Source: Nostoc sp. NMS9
Lineage (GTDB): Bacteria > Cyanobacteriota > Cyanobacteriia > Cyanobacteriales > Nostocaceae
Assembly: GCF_017114995.1 (NCBI RefSeq)
Contig: NZ_JABXKL010000001.1
Coordinates: 61,002 to 125,001, forward strand
Direction of reading: 5' to 3'
DNA: 64,000 nucleotides
Below the pieces are notes generated by a model that ran no database searches, was not told the origin of the DNA, and worked only from the letters and a program-made list of their open reading frames with translations. Both the position numbers and the translations under genes were made by a program. Shown piece by piece: positions 1 to 8,466 of the stretch. Numbering within the stretch: the stretch's first letter is position 1; each line of letters starts with the position of its first letter.

Positions 1-360
1 TAGAACACTATCACATCCAGCCAGAGAAGCCCACTGTTCAATTTGTTGCATTAAAAAACGTCCAATTCCACTATGACGATAATCTTTATCTACAACTAAT
101 CCCAAAATAATCGCTGGAGTCGGAATAACTATTGAGTCACAAATATGAGCGTGCGCCCAAGCTATTACATATTCATCTTCTAAAGTGGCAACATACACAA
201 TATGAGCATCGTTATTTTTAATTTTAGTAAGGCGCTGCTCTATTTTTTGATTTGTCACAGAATATTCAAGTTGTTCGCAAAGACTAGCAATTCTCTCGAC
301 ATCTTTAATCTCAGCTTGTCTAATTTTAATTTTCTCACTTACACTAACTTTGTTTATCAT
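1..360 (-). CDS. GNAT family N-acetyltransferase (partial, C-terminus outside window)
   Basis: Reading leftward from an ATG at 360, 120 residues are open to the window edge. The start IKIRQAEIKDVERIASL is the usual opening of GNAT acetyltransferases, and the acetyl-CoA pyrophosphate-binding motif A is visible at residues 85-103 (GLVVDKDYRHSGIGRF, with the R-x-x-G-x-G signature). The acceptor substrate cannot be told from sequence. The gene starts 24 bp after the methyltransferase stop on the same strand, so it is probably the last visible gene of the operon that starts near 5.5 kb. The family is clear; the 3' end lies outside the window. Confidence 0.85.
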   Translation of the reverse strand, partial: MINKVSVSEKIKIRQAEIKDVERIASLCEQLEYSVTNQKIEQRLTKIKNNDAHIVYVATLEDEYVIAWAHAHICDSIVIPTPAIILGLVVDKDYRHSGIGRFLMQQIEQWASLAGCDSVL

Positions 361-384
361 AATTTAATTTTAAATTACAATTAT

Positions 385-1167
385 TTAGTTATCCAGGGTT
401 GCACGGATAAAACGATAGCCTATATCAATCTCTGTCAAATTGTGAATATCACCATATTTTTTCCTCCATTTTCCACTACTTAAATCTGCTGCAAGTAACT
501 TTACTCCTTGCTCTGCTAAATCTTGATTAGCTAAAGCAAAAGATGATATTCCTGCACGTACTTCTGGTTGAAGATATAACTCTGGTCGTCTCCAGCCTGC
601 TGCTGCGAATAAATCAGATAAATCGTATGGTAACAAAAGGGGTATAGCTTCAACACACCTTTTAGTATTACTCTGAATTAAATTAACCTGTTCGTTAAGT
701 GGTAAAAATCGTAACGCATCTTCCCACAAAAACGAAAAATAATCATAAAGCCATATCTTCTGAGCTAATCTAATATCAAAAGTTAACAAAATTATTGCCC
801 CATCTATAATTATTCTGTGCATTTCCTGAAAAGCTTTTTCGAGATGAGAAAAGTGATGAATTGCCAGGATACTTACAACAGCATCAACAGAGTTATCTAG
901 TAGAGGTAAATTTTCTGCATAGCCAGTAAACCACTTAATTTGCTGATGTTCTACTGCTTGTTTTTGCATAACTACAGAAGGTTCAACAGCATTAACAAGA
1001 AATCCTTTATTAGCTAGCACTAGACTGTAACCACCAGTACCAGCGCCGATATCAGCAATAATGCTACCTTTGGGTAAATTGAGTAAATCAATTAATTTAT
1101 TGACAATACGGATATCAGGAACGCGAGTTTTTGAGTATTGTTGACTAATTGAATTATATATAGACAT
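385..1167 (-). CDS. class I SAM-dependent methyltransferase
   Basis: A 260-residue protein with the glycine-rich SAM-binding motif I at residues 39-48 (ADIGAGTGGY), an acidic residue closing strand 2 (NAVEPS), and the motif IV/post-motif region VDAVVSILAIHHF typical of Methyltransf_11 proteins such as UbiE/BioC-like enzymes. The methyl acceptor cannot be inferred. It follows the HAD gene by 74 bp and precedes a GNAT gene by 24 bp on the same strand, suggesting a modifying function in the cluster. No membrane segment or signal peptide is apparent, so it is probably cytosolic. Confidence 0.85.
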   Translation of the reverse strand: MSIYNSISQQYSKTRVPDIRIVNKLIDLLNLPKGSIIADIGAGTGGYSLVLANKGFLVNAVEPSVVMQKQAVEHQQIKWFTGYAENLPLLDNSVDAVVSILAIHHFSHLEKAFQEMHRIIIDGAIILLTFDIRLAQKIWLYDYFSFLWEDALRFLPLNEQVNLIQSNTKRCVEAIPLLLPYDLSDLFAAAGWRRPELYLQPEVRAGISSFALANQDLAEQGVKLLAADLSSGKWRKKYGDIHNLTEIDIGYRFIRATLDN

Positions 1168-1241
1168 ATTAGAAAATTCCTCAAAATAATTTAAAACAAA
1201 GTATTTAAAATTTAACTTTAGATAAATAAATCAAAAATCTG

Positions 1242-1937
1242 TTAGTTAAACAATTCCAGCAAATTTAATAGTTCACTTATCATAAACTTTAGTTTTACTT
1301 CTTGTGGTAAACTTTGATTTTTTCTGTTGTAATAGCAAAAATCCATTTTGACTTGTATTGCTCCTGCATAGTCATGATTGAGAGAATCTCCTACATAAAG
1401 GACTTGTGCTGGGGTTAAATTTAACCTAGATAAAGCATGATAGAATATCTCAGGAGATGGTTTAGCAAAACCAATTGCTTCAGAAACTACAACTGCTTCA
1501 AAAAAATGCTCAATTCCAGCAGCTTGCATTCTCGGTAGTTGTGCTGATACAAAACCGTTCGTAATGACAGCCAAACGATAATTGCGTGCAAGAACAGTTA
1601 ATACTTCATATACATCAGGTTCCAAGACACTTGAATGATTAAAAATCTCCCAAAAGATGTCTCCGAAATGGCTAATTTTCTCTGTTTTTATATTTAACTC
1701 AGCCAGTGTACTTTCATAAGACATCTTAATTAACTCACTAGGAGTAAAAATATCTCGCTGTCTCCAATACTGTGAGTTATAAGTTTCATATACTTGTAGA
1801 AAAATAGTTTCAGTTATCCTATGTAAATCTAAGGAGATTGCACAAGCTTCCAGTGTGCCAAGAATGGCTTTACGCTCACACAAATCAAAATTTAATAATG
1901 TATTATCCAGGTCAAAAATTATGGCTTTGTAACACAT
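1242..1937 (-). CDS. HAD-IA family hydrolase (YjjG/phosphoglycolate phosphatase-like)
   Basis: HAD phosphatase with all four motifs: FDLDNTL (nucleophile Asp and acid/base Asp) near residues 8-14, the ITNG Thr loop, the conserved Lys in FAKPSPEIF, and YVGDSLNHD for Mg2+ binding. A helical cap lies between motifs I and II, as in subfamily IA, and the length of about 231 residues is typical. The frame is open 33 bp further upstream to 1970, but the ATG at 1937 places MCYKAIIFDLDNTL at the usual distance from the N-terminus, so I prefer it. It lies in the same operon as pdxJ; its phosphorylated substrate is unknown. Confidence 0.85.
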   Translation of the reverse strand: MCYKAIIFDLDNTLLNFDLCERKAILGTLEACAISLDLHRITETIFLQVYETYNSQYWRQRDIFTPSELIKMSYESTLAELNIKTEKISHFGDIFWEIFNHSSVLEPDVYEVLTVLARNYRLAVITNGFVSAQLPRMQAAGIEHFFEAVVVSEAIGFAKPSPEIFYHALSRLNLTPAQVLYVGDSLNHDYAGAIQVKMDFCYYNRKNQSLPQEVKLKFMISELLNLLELFN

Positions 1938-1997
1938 ATTTGTTTTCCTAAACTGTAATACATCTACCAAATATCGATGATTTTCTATTAATAATAA

Positions 1998-2717
1998 TTA
2001 ATTAGTAGAAAGAATTTTTAAATACTCCTTCACAGCATTAAATAGTCCTATGTCTAAAGCATCTGCAATTAGGGCATGACCAATCGAAACTTCAAGTATA
2101 TTAGGAATTGAACAAAATTTCTCTAAATTTTGTAAGTTTAAATCGTGTCCTGCATTGACTCCTAAACCAATTTCTTGAGCCTTTTTTGCCGATTGTTGAT
2201 ACTTTTGAAAAACTGATTCCACATCATCCTTACGAAAAGCTGTGGCATAAGGTTCTGTATATAGCTCTATGCGATGTGCGCCAATTTCTTTTGCATATTC
2301 AATTTGAGTTAAGTCGGGATCTAGGAATAGGCTGACTCGGATTCCAAGTTCTTTTAACTCTTGGATAATTGGTTTGAGCCAAAAGCCATTTGTAGCTAAA
2401 TCCCATCCGTGGTCTGAGGTAAAAGCGTCAGGTGCATCAGGAACCAAAGTACACTGTGTTGGCTTTACCTCTCGTATTATGTTTAAAAATTGAGATGATG
2501 GATTACCTTCTATATTGAACTCAACAGTTAGCATTTCTGCCAATTCATAAACATCTTTAGATTTGATATGTCGTTCATCTGGACGTGGGTGAACTGTAAT
2601 TCCATGTGCGCCTGCTTGAATGCAAGTAGAAGCTGCCTTGATTACGCTTGGTATACCAAAATTTCGAGAATTTCTGAGTAGAGCAACTTTGTTAAGATTA
2701 ACACTGAGATTTATCAT
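1998..2717 (-). CDS. pdxJ: pyridoxine 5'-phosphate synthase (PdxJ), Bacteroidetes-like variant
   Basis: PdxJ condenses 1-deoxyxylulose 5-phosphate with 3-amino-2-oxopropyl phosphate to pyridoxine 5'-phosphate, the last ring-forming step of DXP-dependent vitamin B6 synthesis. The 239-residue TIM barrel shows the N-terminal SVNLNKVALLRNSR phosphate-site motif, GAHGITVHPRPDERHI, a central LVPD segment, IELYTEPYA, GVNAGHDL and SIGHALI. The PRPDERHI and EFNIEGNP versions are, from memory, those of Bacteroidetes proteins rather than the LREDRRHI form usual in proteobacteria and cyanobacteria. The gene starts 13 bp after the flavoprotein stop. It may be a second, cluster-specific copy alongside a housekeeping pdxJ elsewhere. 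Confidence 0.9.
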   Translation of the reverse strand: MINLSVNLNKVALLRNSRNFGIPSVIKAASTCIQAGAHGITVHPRPDERHIKSKDVYELAEMLTVEFNIEGNPSSQFLNIIREVKPTQCTLVPDAPDAFTSDHGWDLATNGFWLKPIIQELKELGIRVSLFLDPDLTQIEYAKEIGAHRIELYTEPYATAFRKDDVESVFQKYQQSAKKAQEIGLGVNAGHDLNLQNLEKFCSIPNILEVSIGHALIADALDIGLFNAVKEYLKILSTN

Positions 2718-2730
2718 GAGATTAAATATA

Positions 2731-4440
2731 TTACCTGACAGCTACATTGTATAATTCTTTGGCTGAATCTACTTCCACAATGTAAGTATCTACAGGACGC
2801 TTAAACAATATCATTTGTCCTGATTCATCTTTCTTTAAGTTGACATGACAAAACCATTCATCATCATTCTTTTCGGGGTAATCTAAACGGTAATGATAAA
2901 GTCCCCAACGAGTTTCTTGACGATATAATGATGCTCTGGCTGCCATTTCTGCACAGTCTCGAATAAAGTGAACTTCTAGACTACGCATCAATTCATGAGG
3001 GTCACGAGCGCCCATTAAATCTAATGTTTCTTGATATTGCACAAAATGTTTTAAACCAATCTCGATTTTATTACCTGATTTTGGTGGTTGTAGATAATCA
3101 TTAACTAAGCGTCTTAATTTATATTCTACTTGGGTGTGAGGTACACCATTCGGACGAGTTAAAGGTGAATAAATTCTGGCTTTTTCAGCTTCTAAAAAAT
3201 CTGTATCTGGCTCAATAAAATCTAAATCTTGGATATATTCAATGGCATGAGTTCCGGCTATGCGACCAAAAACAAATGCCCCAATCATGTAATTATGGGG
3301 AACGCTGGCCATATCTCCGGCTGCATATAAACCTGGGATGGTTGTTTGAGCGTTTTCATTCACCCACACACCAGAAGCACTATGACCACTACATAAGCCT
3401 ATTTCAGAAATGTGCATCTCTACGCCGTGAGTGCGATAATCTTCATTTCTACCTTGATGAAAACGTTCTCTACTCGGTCGTTCATTCGCCCAAAGTATGG
3501 ATTCAATCTCAGCGATTGTATCTTCATCCAAATGGGTCATTTTCAATTGGACTGGCCCTTTACCAGAATTTAATTCTTTCCAGATTTCCAACATCATTTG
3601 ACCACTCCAATAGTCACAGCTAATGAAGCGATTTCCTTCGGCGTTAGCTGTATGTGCGCCAAAAGGCCCGGCAACATAGGCACAGGCGGGGCCGTTGTAA
3701 TCTTTGATTAAAGGATTAACTTGAAAGCATTCAATATTACTAAGTTCTGCACCTGCATGATAAGCCATTGAATAGCCATCTCCAGCATTGGTAGGATTTT
3801 CATAAGTGCCGTAGAGATAGCCGGAAGCAGGTAATCCTAATCTGCCACAAGCACCTGTACACAGGATGACTGCTTTAGCTTGAATGACAATATAATCTCC
3901 GTTTCTGACATCAAATCCTACCGCACCAATAGCACGTCCTGCTTTGACTAAGACACGGGTTGCCATGACGCGATTTGTCACTTTGACTTTGTGGCGTTTG
4001 ACTTGGCGGGTGAGAATTGTTTTGAGGTCTTTTCCTTCTGGCATGGGTAAGACATATTTACCCACACGATGCACTTGTTTTAAGTCATAGTTGCCTTGAG
4101 CATCTTTTTGAAATTTCACACCCCAACTTTCTAATTCTTGGATTACTTCATAACCTAATTTGCCTGTTTGATAAACGGCTTTTTGGTTGACAATCCCATC
4201 GTTAGCAAGGGTGATTTCGCGCACGTACTGTTCTGGGGTAGAATGACCGGGAATGACTGCGGTATTCACGCCATCCATACCCATTGCGATCGCACCACTC
4301 CGTCGGATGTTAGCCTTTTCTAAGATCAGCACCTCTGCATCGGGATTCGCTTGTTTGGCTTTAATTCCAGCCATTGTCCCGGCTGTACCGCCACCAATGA
4401 CAAGTACATCCGTTTTTATTTGTTGGGTGTTGATGTCCAT
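2731..4440 (-). CDS. FAD-dependent fumarate reductase/AprA/AsfA-like flavoprotein
   Basis: A 569-residue flavoprotein of the fumarate reductase/succinate dehydrogenase superfamily. It has an N-terminal Rossmann motif (VLVIGGGTAGT, residues 13-22), an LILEKA segment for the FAD ribose, AVILCTGACGRLG in the middle and the C-terminal PGLYAAGDMAS FAD loop. The LEKANIRRSGAIAMGMDG region resembles adenylylsulfate reductase alpha and AsfA-type proteins linked to sulfonate use. An AsfB-type ferredoxin gene is not adjacent; PdxJ follows instead. The gene upstream encodes a sulfonate/nitrate-type binding protein 26 bp away, so a role in organosulfur metabolism is an inference from context. Confidence 0.8.
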   Translation of the reverse strand: MDINTQQIKTDVLVIGGGTAGTMAGIKAKQANPDAEVLILEKANIRRSGAIAMGMDGVNTAVIPGHSTPEQYVREITLANDGIVNQKAVYQTGKLGYEVIQELESWGVKFQKDAQGNYDLKQVHRVGKYVLPMPEGKDLKTILTRQVKRHKVKVTNRVMATRVLVKAGRAIGAVGFDVRNGDYIVIQAKAVILCTGACGRLGLPASGYLYGTYENPTNAGDGYSMAYHAGAELSNIECFQVNPLIKDYNGPACAYVAGPFGAHTANAEGNRFISCDYWSGQMMLEIWKELNSGKGPVQLKMTHLDEDTIAEIESILWANERPSRERFHQGRNEDYRTHGVEMHISEIGLCSGHSASGVWVNENAQTTIPGLYAAGDMASVPHNYMIGAFVFGRIAGTHAIEYIQDLDFIEPDTDFLEAEKARIYSPLTRPNGVPHTQVEYKLRRLVNDYLQPPKSGNKIEIGLKHFVQYQETLDLMGARDPHELMRSLEVHFIRDCAEMAARASLYRQETRWGLYHYRLDYPEKNDDEWFCHVNLKKDESGQMILFKRPVDTYIVEVDSAKELYNVAVR

Positions 4441-4466
4441 AAGCTTTTGCTAGTAGGGAGGAAGTT

Positions 4467-5525
4467 CTAAGATTTATTACTGTTCCAAACGATATCTTTG
4501 ACTTGGATTTGCTTGGGAACTAGCTTAATTTTGTAAAAAGTATCCGCAATGTTTTGTTGCTGAGTGATTACTTCATCTGTTAGCGGTAAAACGCCATACT
4601 TTCGTCGTTTTTCGGCATTTTCTAATGCTGCTGCGGGAATACCTAACTCTGGTTCTAAAAACTTGGCAACTTCTTCTGGATTATTTGTTGCCCATTTATC
4701 TACTTTGCTGACTTCATCTAACAGGGTTTTCAACAAATCTGGATGAGAATTAACAAACTCTTGACGCGCAAGATAGTAACCCCGATTCGGTGCTAAATTT
4801 GTCGCATCTGTTAATATCCTAACCTTTGTGTCGTGTTCAACTGCTGCTAGGTAAGGGTCCCAAATTGCCCAAGCATCAACGTTACCACCAGTAAATGCTG
4901 CACGGGCATCTGCTGGTGTTAGATGTGCTGGTTGAATGTCGCTATACTTTAATCCGGCAGCTTCTACAGCTTTGACAACAAGATAGTTAGTGTTCGAGCC
5001 TTTAGCAAAGGCTACTCTTTTCCCTTTAAGGTCAGCAACCGTTTTAATTGGTGAATCTTTCGGTACAATAATTGCTTCAGCTTTGGGACCCCAAGGATCA
5101 TAAGCAACATAAAGCAAGGGATTACCTCCAGCTTGGGCAAATATTGGTGGTGATTCACCTGTATAGCCAAAGTCAATACTACCTGCGTTCATTGCTTCTA
5201 GCATGGGTGGGCCTGCGGGAAATTCTGCCCATGTCACCGAAGCACCAGCAGTCGTTAAAGTTTGCGCTAAATTACCTCGGTTTTTGAGAGCACTGAGAAT
5301 AGTCGCCGCTTTTTGATAACCGATACGAATTACCACACCTTGATTTGCTGTCTGTGTTGCTACAGAGTTACCTGTATTGTTGGCAGAACACGCAGATATC
5401 ACAAGAGTCAAACTTAACCCACAGGTAAAGAATAAGGCAAATATGCCAATTCTGGATATTTCATAATTTTGAAGAAAGCTGCTGACAATCCTCATCAGTC
5501 GATGTGGTAAATACTTACTGAGCAT
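4467..5525 (-). CDS. ABC transporter substrate-binding lipoprotein (SsuA/TauA/NMT1 family)
   Basis: A 352-residue periplasmic binding protein. The N-terminus has a membrane segment (IGIFALFFTCGLSLTLV) ending in a lipobox ISAC with Cys46, so it should be a lipoprotein. The mature part begins VIRIGYQKAAT and contains GSIDFGYTGESPP, DLKGKRVAFAKGSN and DAWAIWDPYLAA, all typical of aliphatic sulfonate/taurine/nitrate binding proteins (SsuA-like). The signal region is long, and the Met at residue 11 may be the real start. No permease or ATPase gene adjoins it, which is unusual. It is the first gene of the minus-strand cluster. Confidence 0.87.
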   Translation of the reverse strand: MLSKYLPHRLMRIVSSFLQNYEISRIGIFALFFTCGLSLTLVISACSANNTGNSVATQTANQGVVIRIGYQKAATILSALKNRGNLAQTLTTAGASVTWAEFPAGPPMLEAMNAGSIDFGYTGESPPIFAQAGGNPLLYVAYDPWGPKAEAIIVPKDSPIKTVADLKGKRVAFAKGSNTNYLVVKAVEAAGLKYSDIQPAHLTPADARAAFTGGNVDAWAIWDPYLAAVEHDTKVRILTDATNLAPNRGYYLARQEFVNSHPDLLKTLLDEVSKVDKWATNNPEEVAKFLEPELGIPAAALENAEKRRKYGVLPLTDEVITQQQNIADTFYKIKLVPKQIQVKDIVWNSNKS

Positions 5526-5618
5526 ACGTACATTAAACTACAAGCAATATCAATACTACTATAAATAGAGCAGCTTACCGTATTTTACTGATAGAATATT
5601 CACATAGATAAGCCGCAA

Positions 5619-5750
5619 ATGCAAGATCCGAAAAAGTATGCCTATAAGGAAAACTACTATGGTTATTACGAATTAGCGCATAAAATTTTAGGGGTTTTTA
5701 AACGCAAAGGTCTGCTAAGGGAAGCGCAGAAGTACGCGGAGGATTTTTAA
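5619..5750 (+). CDS. possible small ORF, 43 residues, function unknown
   Basis: A 43-codon frame beginning ATG at 5619 (MQDPKKYAYKENYYGYYELA), rich in Tyr and Lys. Its second half overlaps a low-complexity repeat of the CGCAAAGG/CGCAGAAG type that is scattered through such genomes, so the C-terminal residues are probably repeat-derived. There is no clear ribosome binding site. It is more likely noise or a gene fragment than a functional gene. Confidence 0.2.
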   Translation: MQDPKKYAYKENYYGYYELAHKILGVFKRKGLLREAQKYAEDF

Positions 5751-5806
5751 GAGGCGTTGGGTTTGATGCGTTGTAGGAAATCGATGTTTAAATCTAGGGC
5801 GTGTCA

Positions 5807-5911
5807 TCAATTGAGCCAAATGACAGAAGCAGCCAGATAAATTGCACCTAGAAAGTTTGTAGCGCGTTTGTCGTAGCGCGTTGCGTCATGCTGGACTTTT
5901 GGAAAGACGGG
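5807..5911 (-). pseudogene. remnant of IS5-family transposase C-terminus
   Basis: On the minus strand the frame ending at 5807 reads TRYDKRATNFLGAIYLAASV followed by IWLN and a stop. This is the familiar extreme C-terminus of IS5-family transposases in cyanobacteria (consensus RYDKLARNFLAAIYLAS, from memory). About 35 codons survive; upstream of 5911 the similarity ends abruptly. It is a dead fragment marking an old insertion or deletion next to the recombinase remnant at 6.1 kb. Confidence 0.7.
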
Positions 5912-5943
5912 TGATTTCGTAACGAGGGGAAAGTTTACAAGTG

Positions 5944-5976
5944 CCCTGGATTGGTCAAAGAATTAGCAATCCAGGG
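5944..5976. repeat. 10-bp perfect inverted repeat (hairpin)
   Basis: CCCTGGATTG at 5944-5953 is perfectly complementary to CAATCCAGGG at 5967-5976, with a 13-base loop. It is not followed by a T-run, so it is more likely a repeat element or a boundary of mobile debris than a terminator. Confidence 0.6.
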
Positions 5977-6050
5977 ACTAGTACCGCAAGGCGGAAGTCA
6001 AAAGTCAAAAGTCACGCATAATTATATTCCAAGCTCTTGCGCCATTTGAA

Positions 6051-6248
6051 ATGGTATGTTTATTTAGCCATGCTGTACTAGTACCTTATCTCCCCCCATA
6101 CAGTTGTCGGCATACCTTCGCAACCTGGGCAATTACCAGCGGCATCACCGCTGATAAAGTTGCGCTCTGGATCGGTGACACTGTTCAGACCGTCTTGCAA
6201 CACTACTGTCATCCAGAAGTGGTTAACGCTGAATGCCCCGATTTTTAG
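6051..6248 (+). pseudogene. C-terminal fragment of a tyrosine recombinase (phage-type integrase)
   Basis: The last 50 residues hold SCRHTFATWAITSGI, then VALWIGDTVQTVLQHYCHPE. This gives the RHxFxTW box, the His/Trp-equivalent position and the catalytic Tyr of the tyrosine recombinase C-terminus, with the expected spacing. The catalytic core upstream (first Arg, Lys) is missing, and the opening residues come from a dispersed repeat (ATGGTATGTTTATTT, also seen near 50.85 kb). I therefore read it as an integrase remnant, not a functional gene. Confidence 0.7.
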
Positions 6249-6279
6249 CTGCTACTAATTTGCTACTCAAAAATTACTT

Positions 6280-6903
6280 CTAAGTCAATTCCAGTCCACC
6301 TTGATAGCCAGTCACAATGCGGCCACCATCCTTGAGGATGTGGATTTCTATCTGGTCGCTAGCCCAAGTAATCTGGTCTTGGAAAGCCGGGTTTAACACC
6401 CGAACCCGTTGATTGCTAGAAGAAACTGGAGAATTGGGAGAATTAATTGCCAGAGATTGTACAAAAGGCCCGTCAATCAGGATATCAAGTTGTTCTAACA
6501 ATGCTTGGGAACCTGGCGGCGCAGATTGGGACTGTAGCTGCTTAAGAGTGAACCCAGAAAAAGACATTACATTTAAACCAGCAGCTTTTACCTTCCGAGC
6601 TAAAGATGCTAGTGCAGTTGCTTGCCAAAAGGGTTCTCCACCAGAGAATGTTACACCTGTGTTGCGGGGATTGCTGAGAATATTTTCGGCAAGGGTATCA
6701 ACAGCAATCAATTGGTTAGCCTCAAAAGACCAGGAGTTAGTATTAAAGCAGCCAGGGCACTCACGCAGACAACCTTGTACCCAGATGACTGCACGACAAC
6801 CAGGGCCATTAACTTCTGATTGATCGACGTAACCCATAATATTGAGATAGCCTGGGGGAATTTCCATGAGTGCTAGCGATGGGTCAGTTGGCTTAATTTC
6901 CAT
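6280..6903 (-). CDS. 4Fe-4S single-cluster radical SAM protein, NrdG-like activase
   Basis: A 207-residue protein with the radical SAM cluster motif CLRECPGC (Cys45, Cys49, Cys52) and the SAM-binding segment GVTFSGGEPFWQ. Length and layout match the anaerobic ribonucleotide reductase activating protein (NrdG) group, in which a [4Fe-4S] cluster cleaves SAM to make a glycyl radical on a partner enzyme. No class III reductase or other glycyl-radical partner is visible nearby, so the substrate is open. The N-terminal 20 residues before YLNIMGYVDQSEVNGPG look like a short extension. The gene stands alone on the minus strand. Confidence 0.85.
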   Translation of the reverse strand: MEIKPTDPSLALMEIPPGYLNIMGYVDQSEVNGPGCRAVIWVQGCLRECPGCFNTNSWSFEANQLIAVDTLAENILSNPRNTGVTFSGGEPFWQATALASLARKVKAAGLNVMSFSGFTLKQLQSQSAPPGSQALLEQLDILIDGPFVQSLAINSPNSPVSSSNQRVRVLNPAFQDQITWASDQIEIHILKDGGRIVTGYQGGLELT

Positions 6904-7102
6904 CTCTTTAACTCCTTTTAGCCGTTAACTGTTAAATATAGCGAATCTCCAGTTAGATAACCGTGACAATGGTTATATAACTGGAGATTTAATTGATGAT
7001 TAATCTCTCAAAAACTTTTGGGGGTTTGGAAAAGTCCGCTTTAACTTACTAGACTGAAGTTAGTTGCCTAATTAATATTGATTGTTCCATAACATAGAAT
7101 AG

Positions 7103-8296
7103 ATGACTGAACAAACTTCTAGAATTTGTATCCTTGGCGGAGGCTTTGGTGGTCTCTATACAGCCCTGCGGTTAAGCCAATTACCTTGGGAATCTACGCA
7201 AAAACCCGAAATTGTTCTAGTAGATCAAAGCGATCGCTTCCTATTCTCTCCTTTACTTTACGAATTACTCACTGGCGAACTGCAAACCTGGGAAATTGCC
7301 CCACCCTTTGAAGAACTTTTACAAGGTACAGGGGTGCGTTTTTATCAAGGAGTTGTGTCTGGAATTGACATTGACCAGCAACGGGTAAATATCCAAGAAG
7401 GCCCAGAAATCCCTTACGACCGATTAGTGCTGGCGCTAGGAGGTGAGACACCTCTAGATTTAGTCCCTGGTGCAACATCCTACGCCTACACATTCCGCAC
7501 AATCTCTGATGCCTATCGTTTAGAAGAACGCCTGCGATTTTTAGAAGAATCGGATGCTGATAAAATTCGGGTAGCGATCGTTGGAGCTGGCTACAGTGGT
7601 GTAGAGTTAGCTTGTAAATTAGCCGACAGACTAGGCGAAAGAGGACGCTTTCGCATCGTTGAAATCGCCGACCAAATTTTGCGAACTTCCCCAGAGTTTA
7701 ATCGGGAAGCAGCAAAGAAAGCTTTAGAAGCCCGTGGGGTGTTTCTTGACTTAGAAACCAAAGTAGAATCAATCGAACAAAATAGCATTTCCCTAGAGTA
7801 CAAAAACCAGTTAGATACGATTCCCGTGGATTTGGTAATTTGGACTGTGGGAACTAGGGTTGCGCCTGTAGTGAAATCTCTTTCTCTCAAGCAAAATCAG
7901 CGTGGTCAAATCACCACTACATCCAATCTGCAAGTCCTCGATCATCCAGAAATCTTTGCCTTGGGAGATTTAGCAGACTGTCATGATGCTGAAGGACAGC
8001 AAGTCCCCGCTACTGCACAAGCGGCTTTTCAACAAGCTGATTATACTGCTTGGAATATCTGGGCAACTCTGACTAATCGCCCCCTCCTTCCCTTCCACTA
8101 CCAGCAGTTAGGAGAAATGATGGCACTAGGAATAGATAACGCCACTCTCACTGGTTTGGGAATTAAACTAGATGGCCCCTTGGCATACGTCGCTCGCCGT
8201 GCTGCTTATTTATATAGGTTGCCAACTTTAGACCATCAGCTTAAAGTTGGTTTTAATTGGCTAGTCCGTCCGATCATAGAAACACTTTCTCGATAA
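7103..8296 (+). CDS. ndbB: type II NAD(P)H dehydrogenase-like FAD oxidoreductase (NdbB family)
   Basis: A 397-residue two-dinucleotide-binding-domain protein. The FAD motif ICILGGGFGGLYTAL lies at residues 8-22 and the NAD(P)H motif VAIVGAGYSGVELA near residue 160; EIFALGDLAD is the C-terminal FAD loop. Sequence and length match cyanobacterial NdbB (Synechocystis slr1743 group), which has been linked to demethylphylloquinone reduction in phylloquinone synthesis. It should act at the membrane surface with quinone acceptors. The gene is monocistronic, with repeats (GGGCATT) just downstream. The family is certain; the exact quinone substrate is inferred from the family. Confidence 0.88.
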   Translation: MTEQTSRICILGGGFGGLYTALRLSQLPWESTQKPEIVLVDQSDRFLFSPLLYELLTGELQTWEIAPPFEELLQGTGVRFYQGVVSGIDIDQQRVNIQEGPEIPYDRLVLALGGETPLDLVPGATSYAYTFRTISDAYRLEERLRFLEESDADKIRVAIVGAGYSGVELACKLADRLGERGRFRIVEIADQILRTSPEFNREAAKKALEARGVFLDLETKVESIEQNSISLEYKNQLDTIPVDLVIWTVGTRVAPVVKSLSLKQNQRGQITTTSNLQVLDHPEIFALGDLADCHDAEGQQVPATAQAAFQQADYTAWNIWATLTNRPLLPFHYQQLGEMMALGIDNATLTGLGIKLDGPLAYVARRAAYLYRLPTLDHQLKVGFNWLVRPIIETLSR

Positions 8297-8306
8297 CTTT
8301 CAAGGT

Positions 8307-8337
8307 TGGGCATTGGGCATTGGGCATTGGGCATTGG
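8307..8337. repeat. GGGCATT tandem repeat
   Basis: Four tandem copies of the heptamer TGGGCAT lie just after ndbB. The same heptamer family recurs near 10.4, 11.45, 31.2 and 36.56-36.62 kb. Such short tandem repeats are common between genes of Nostoc-type genomes; no function is evident. Confidence 0.85.
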
Positions 8338-8466
8338 TAAAAACCAAGATGTTTACGATGATTTGTTTTATTTCCGCCAATCTACTTAGCAGATGCTAGA
8401 CTCTACCCACAGAAGCTCTTAACAAGCCAAAATCTAAAATTCAACATTCAAAATTTTCAAACTTTA

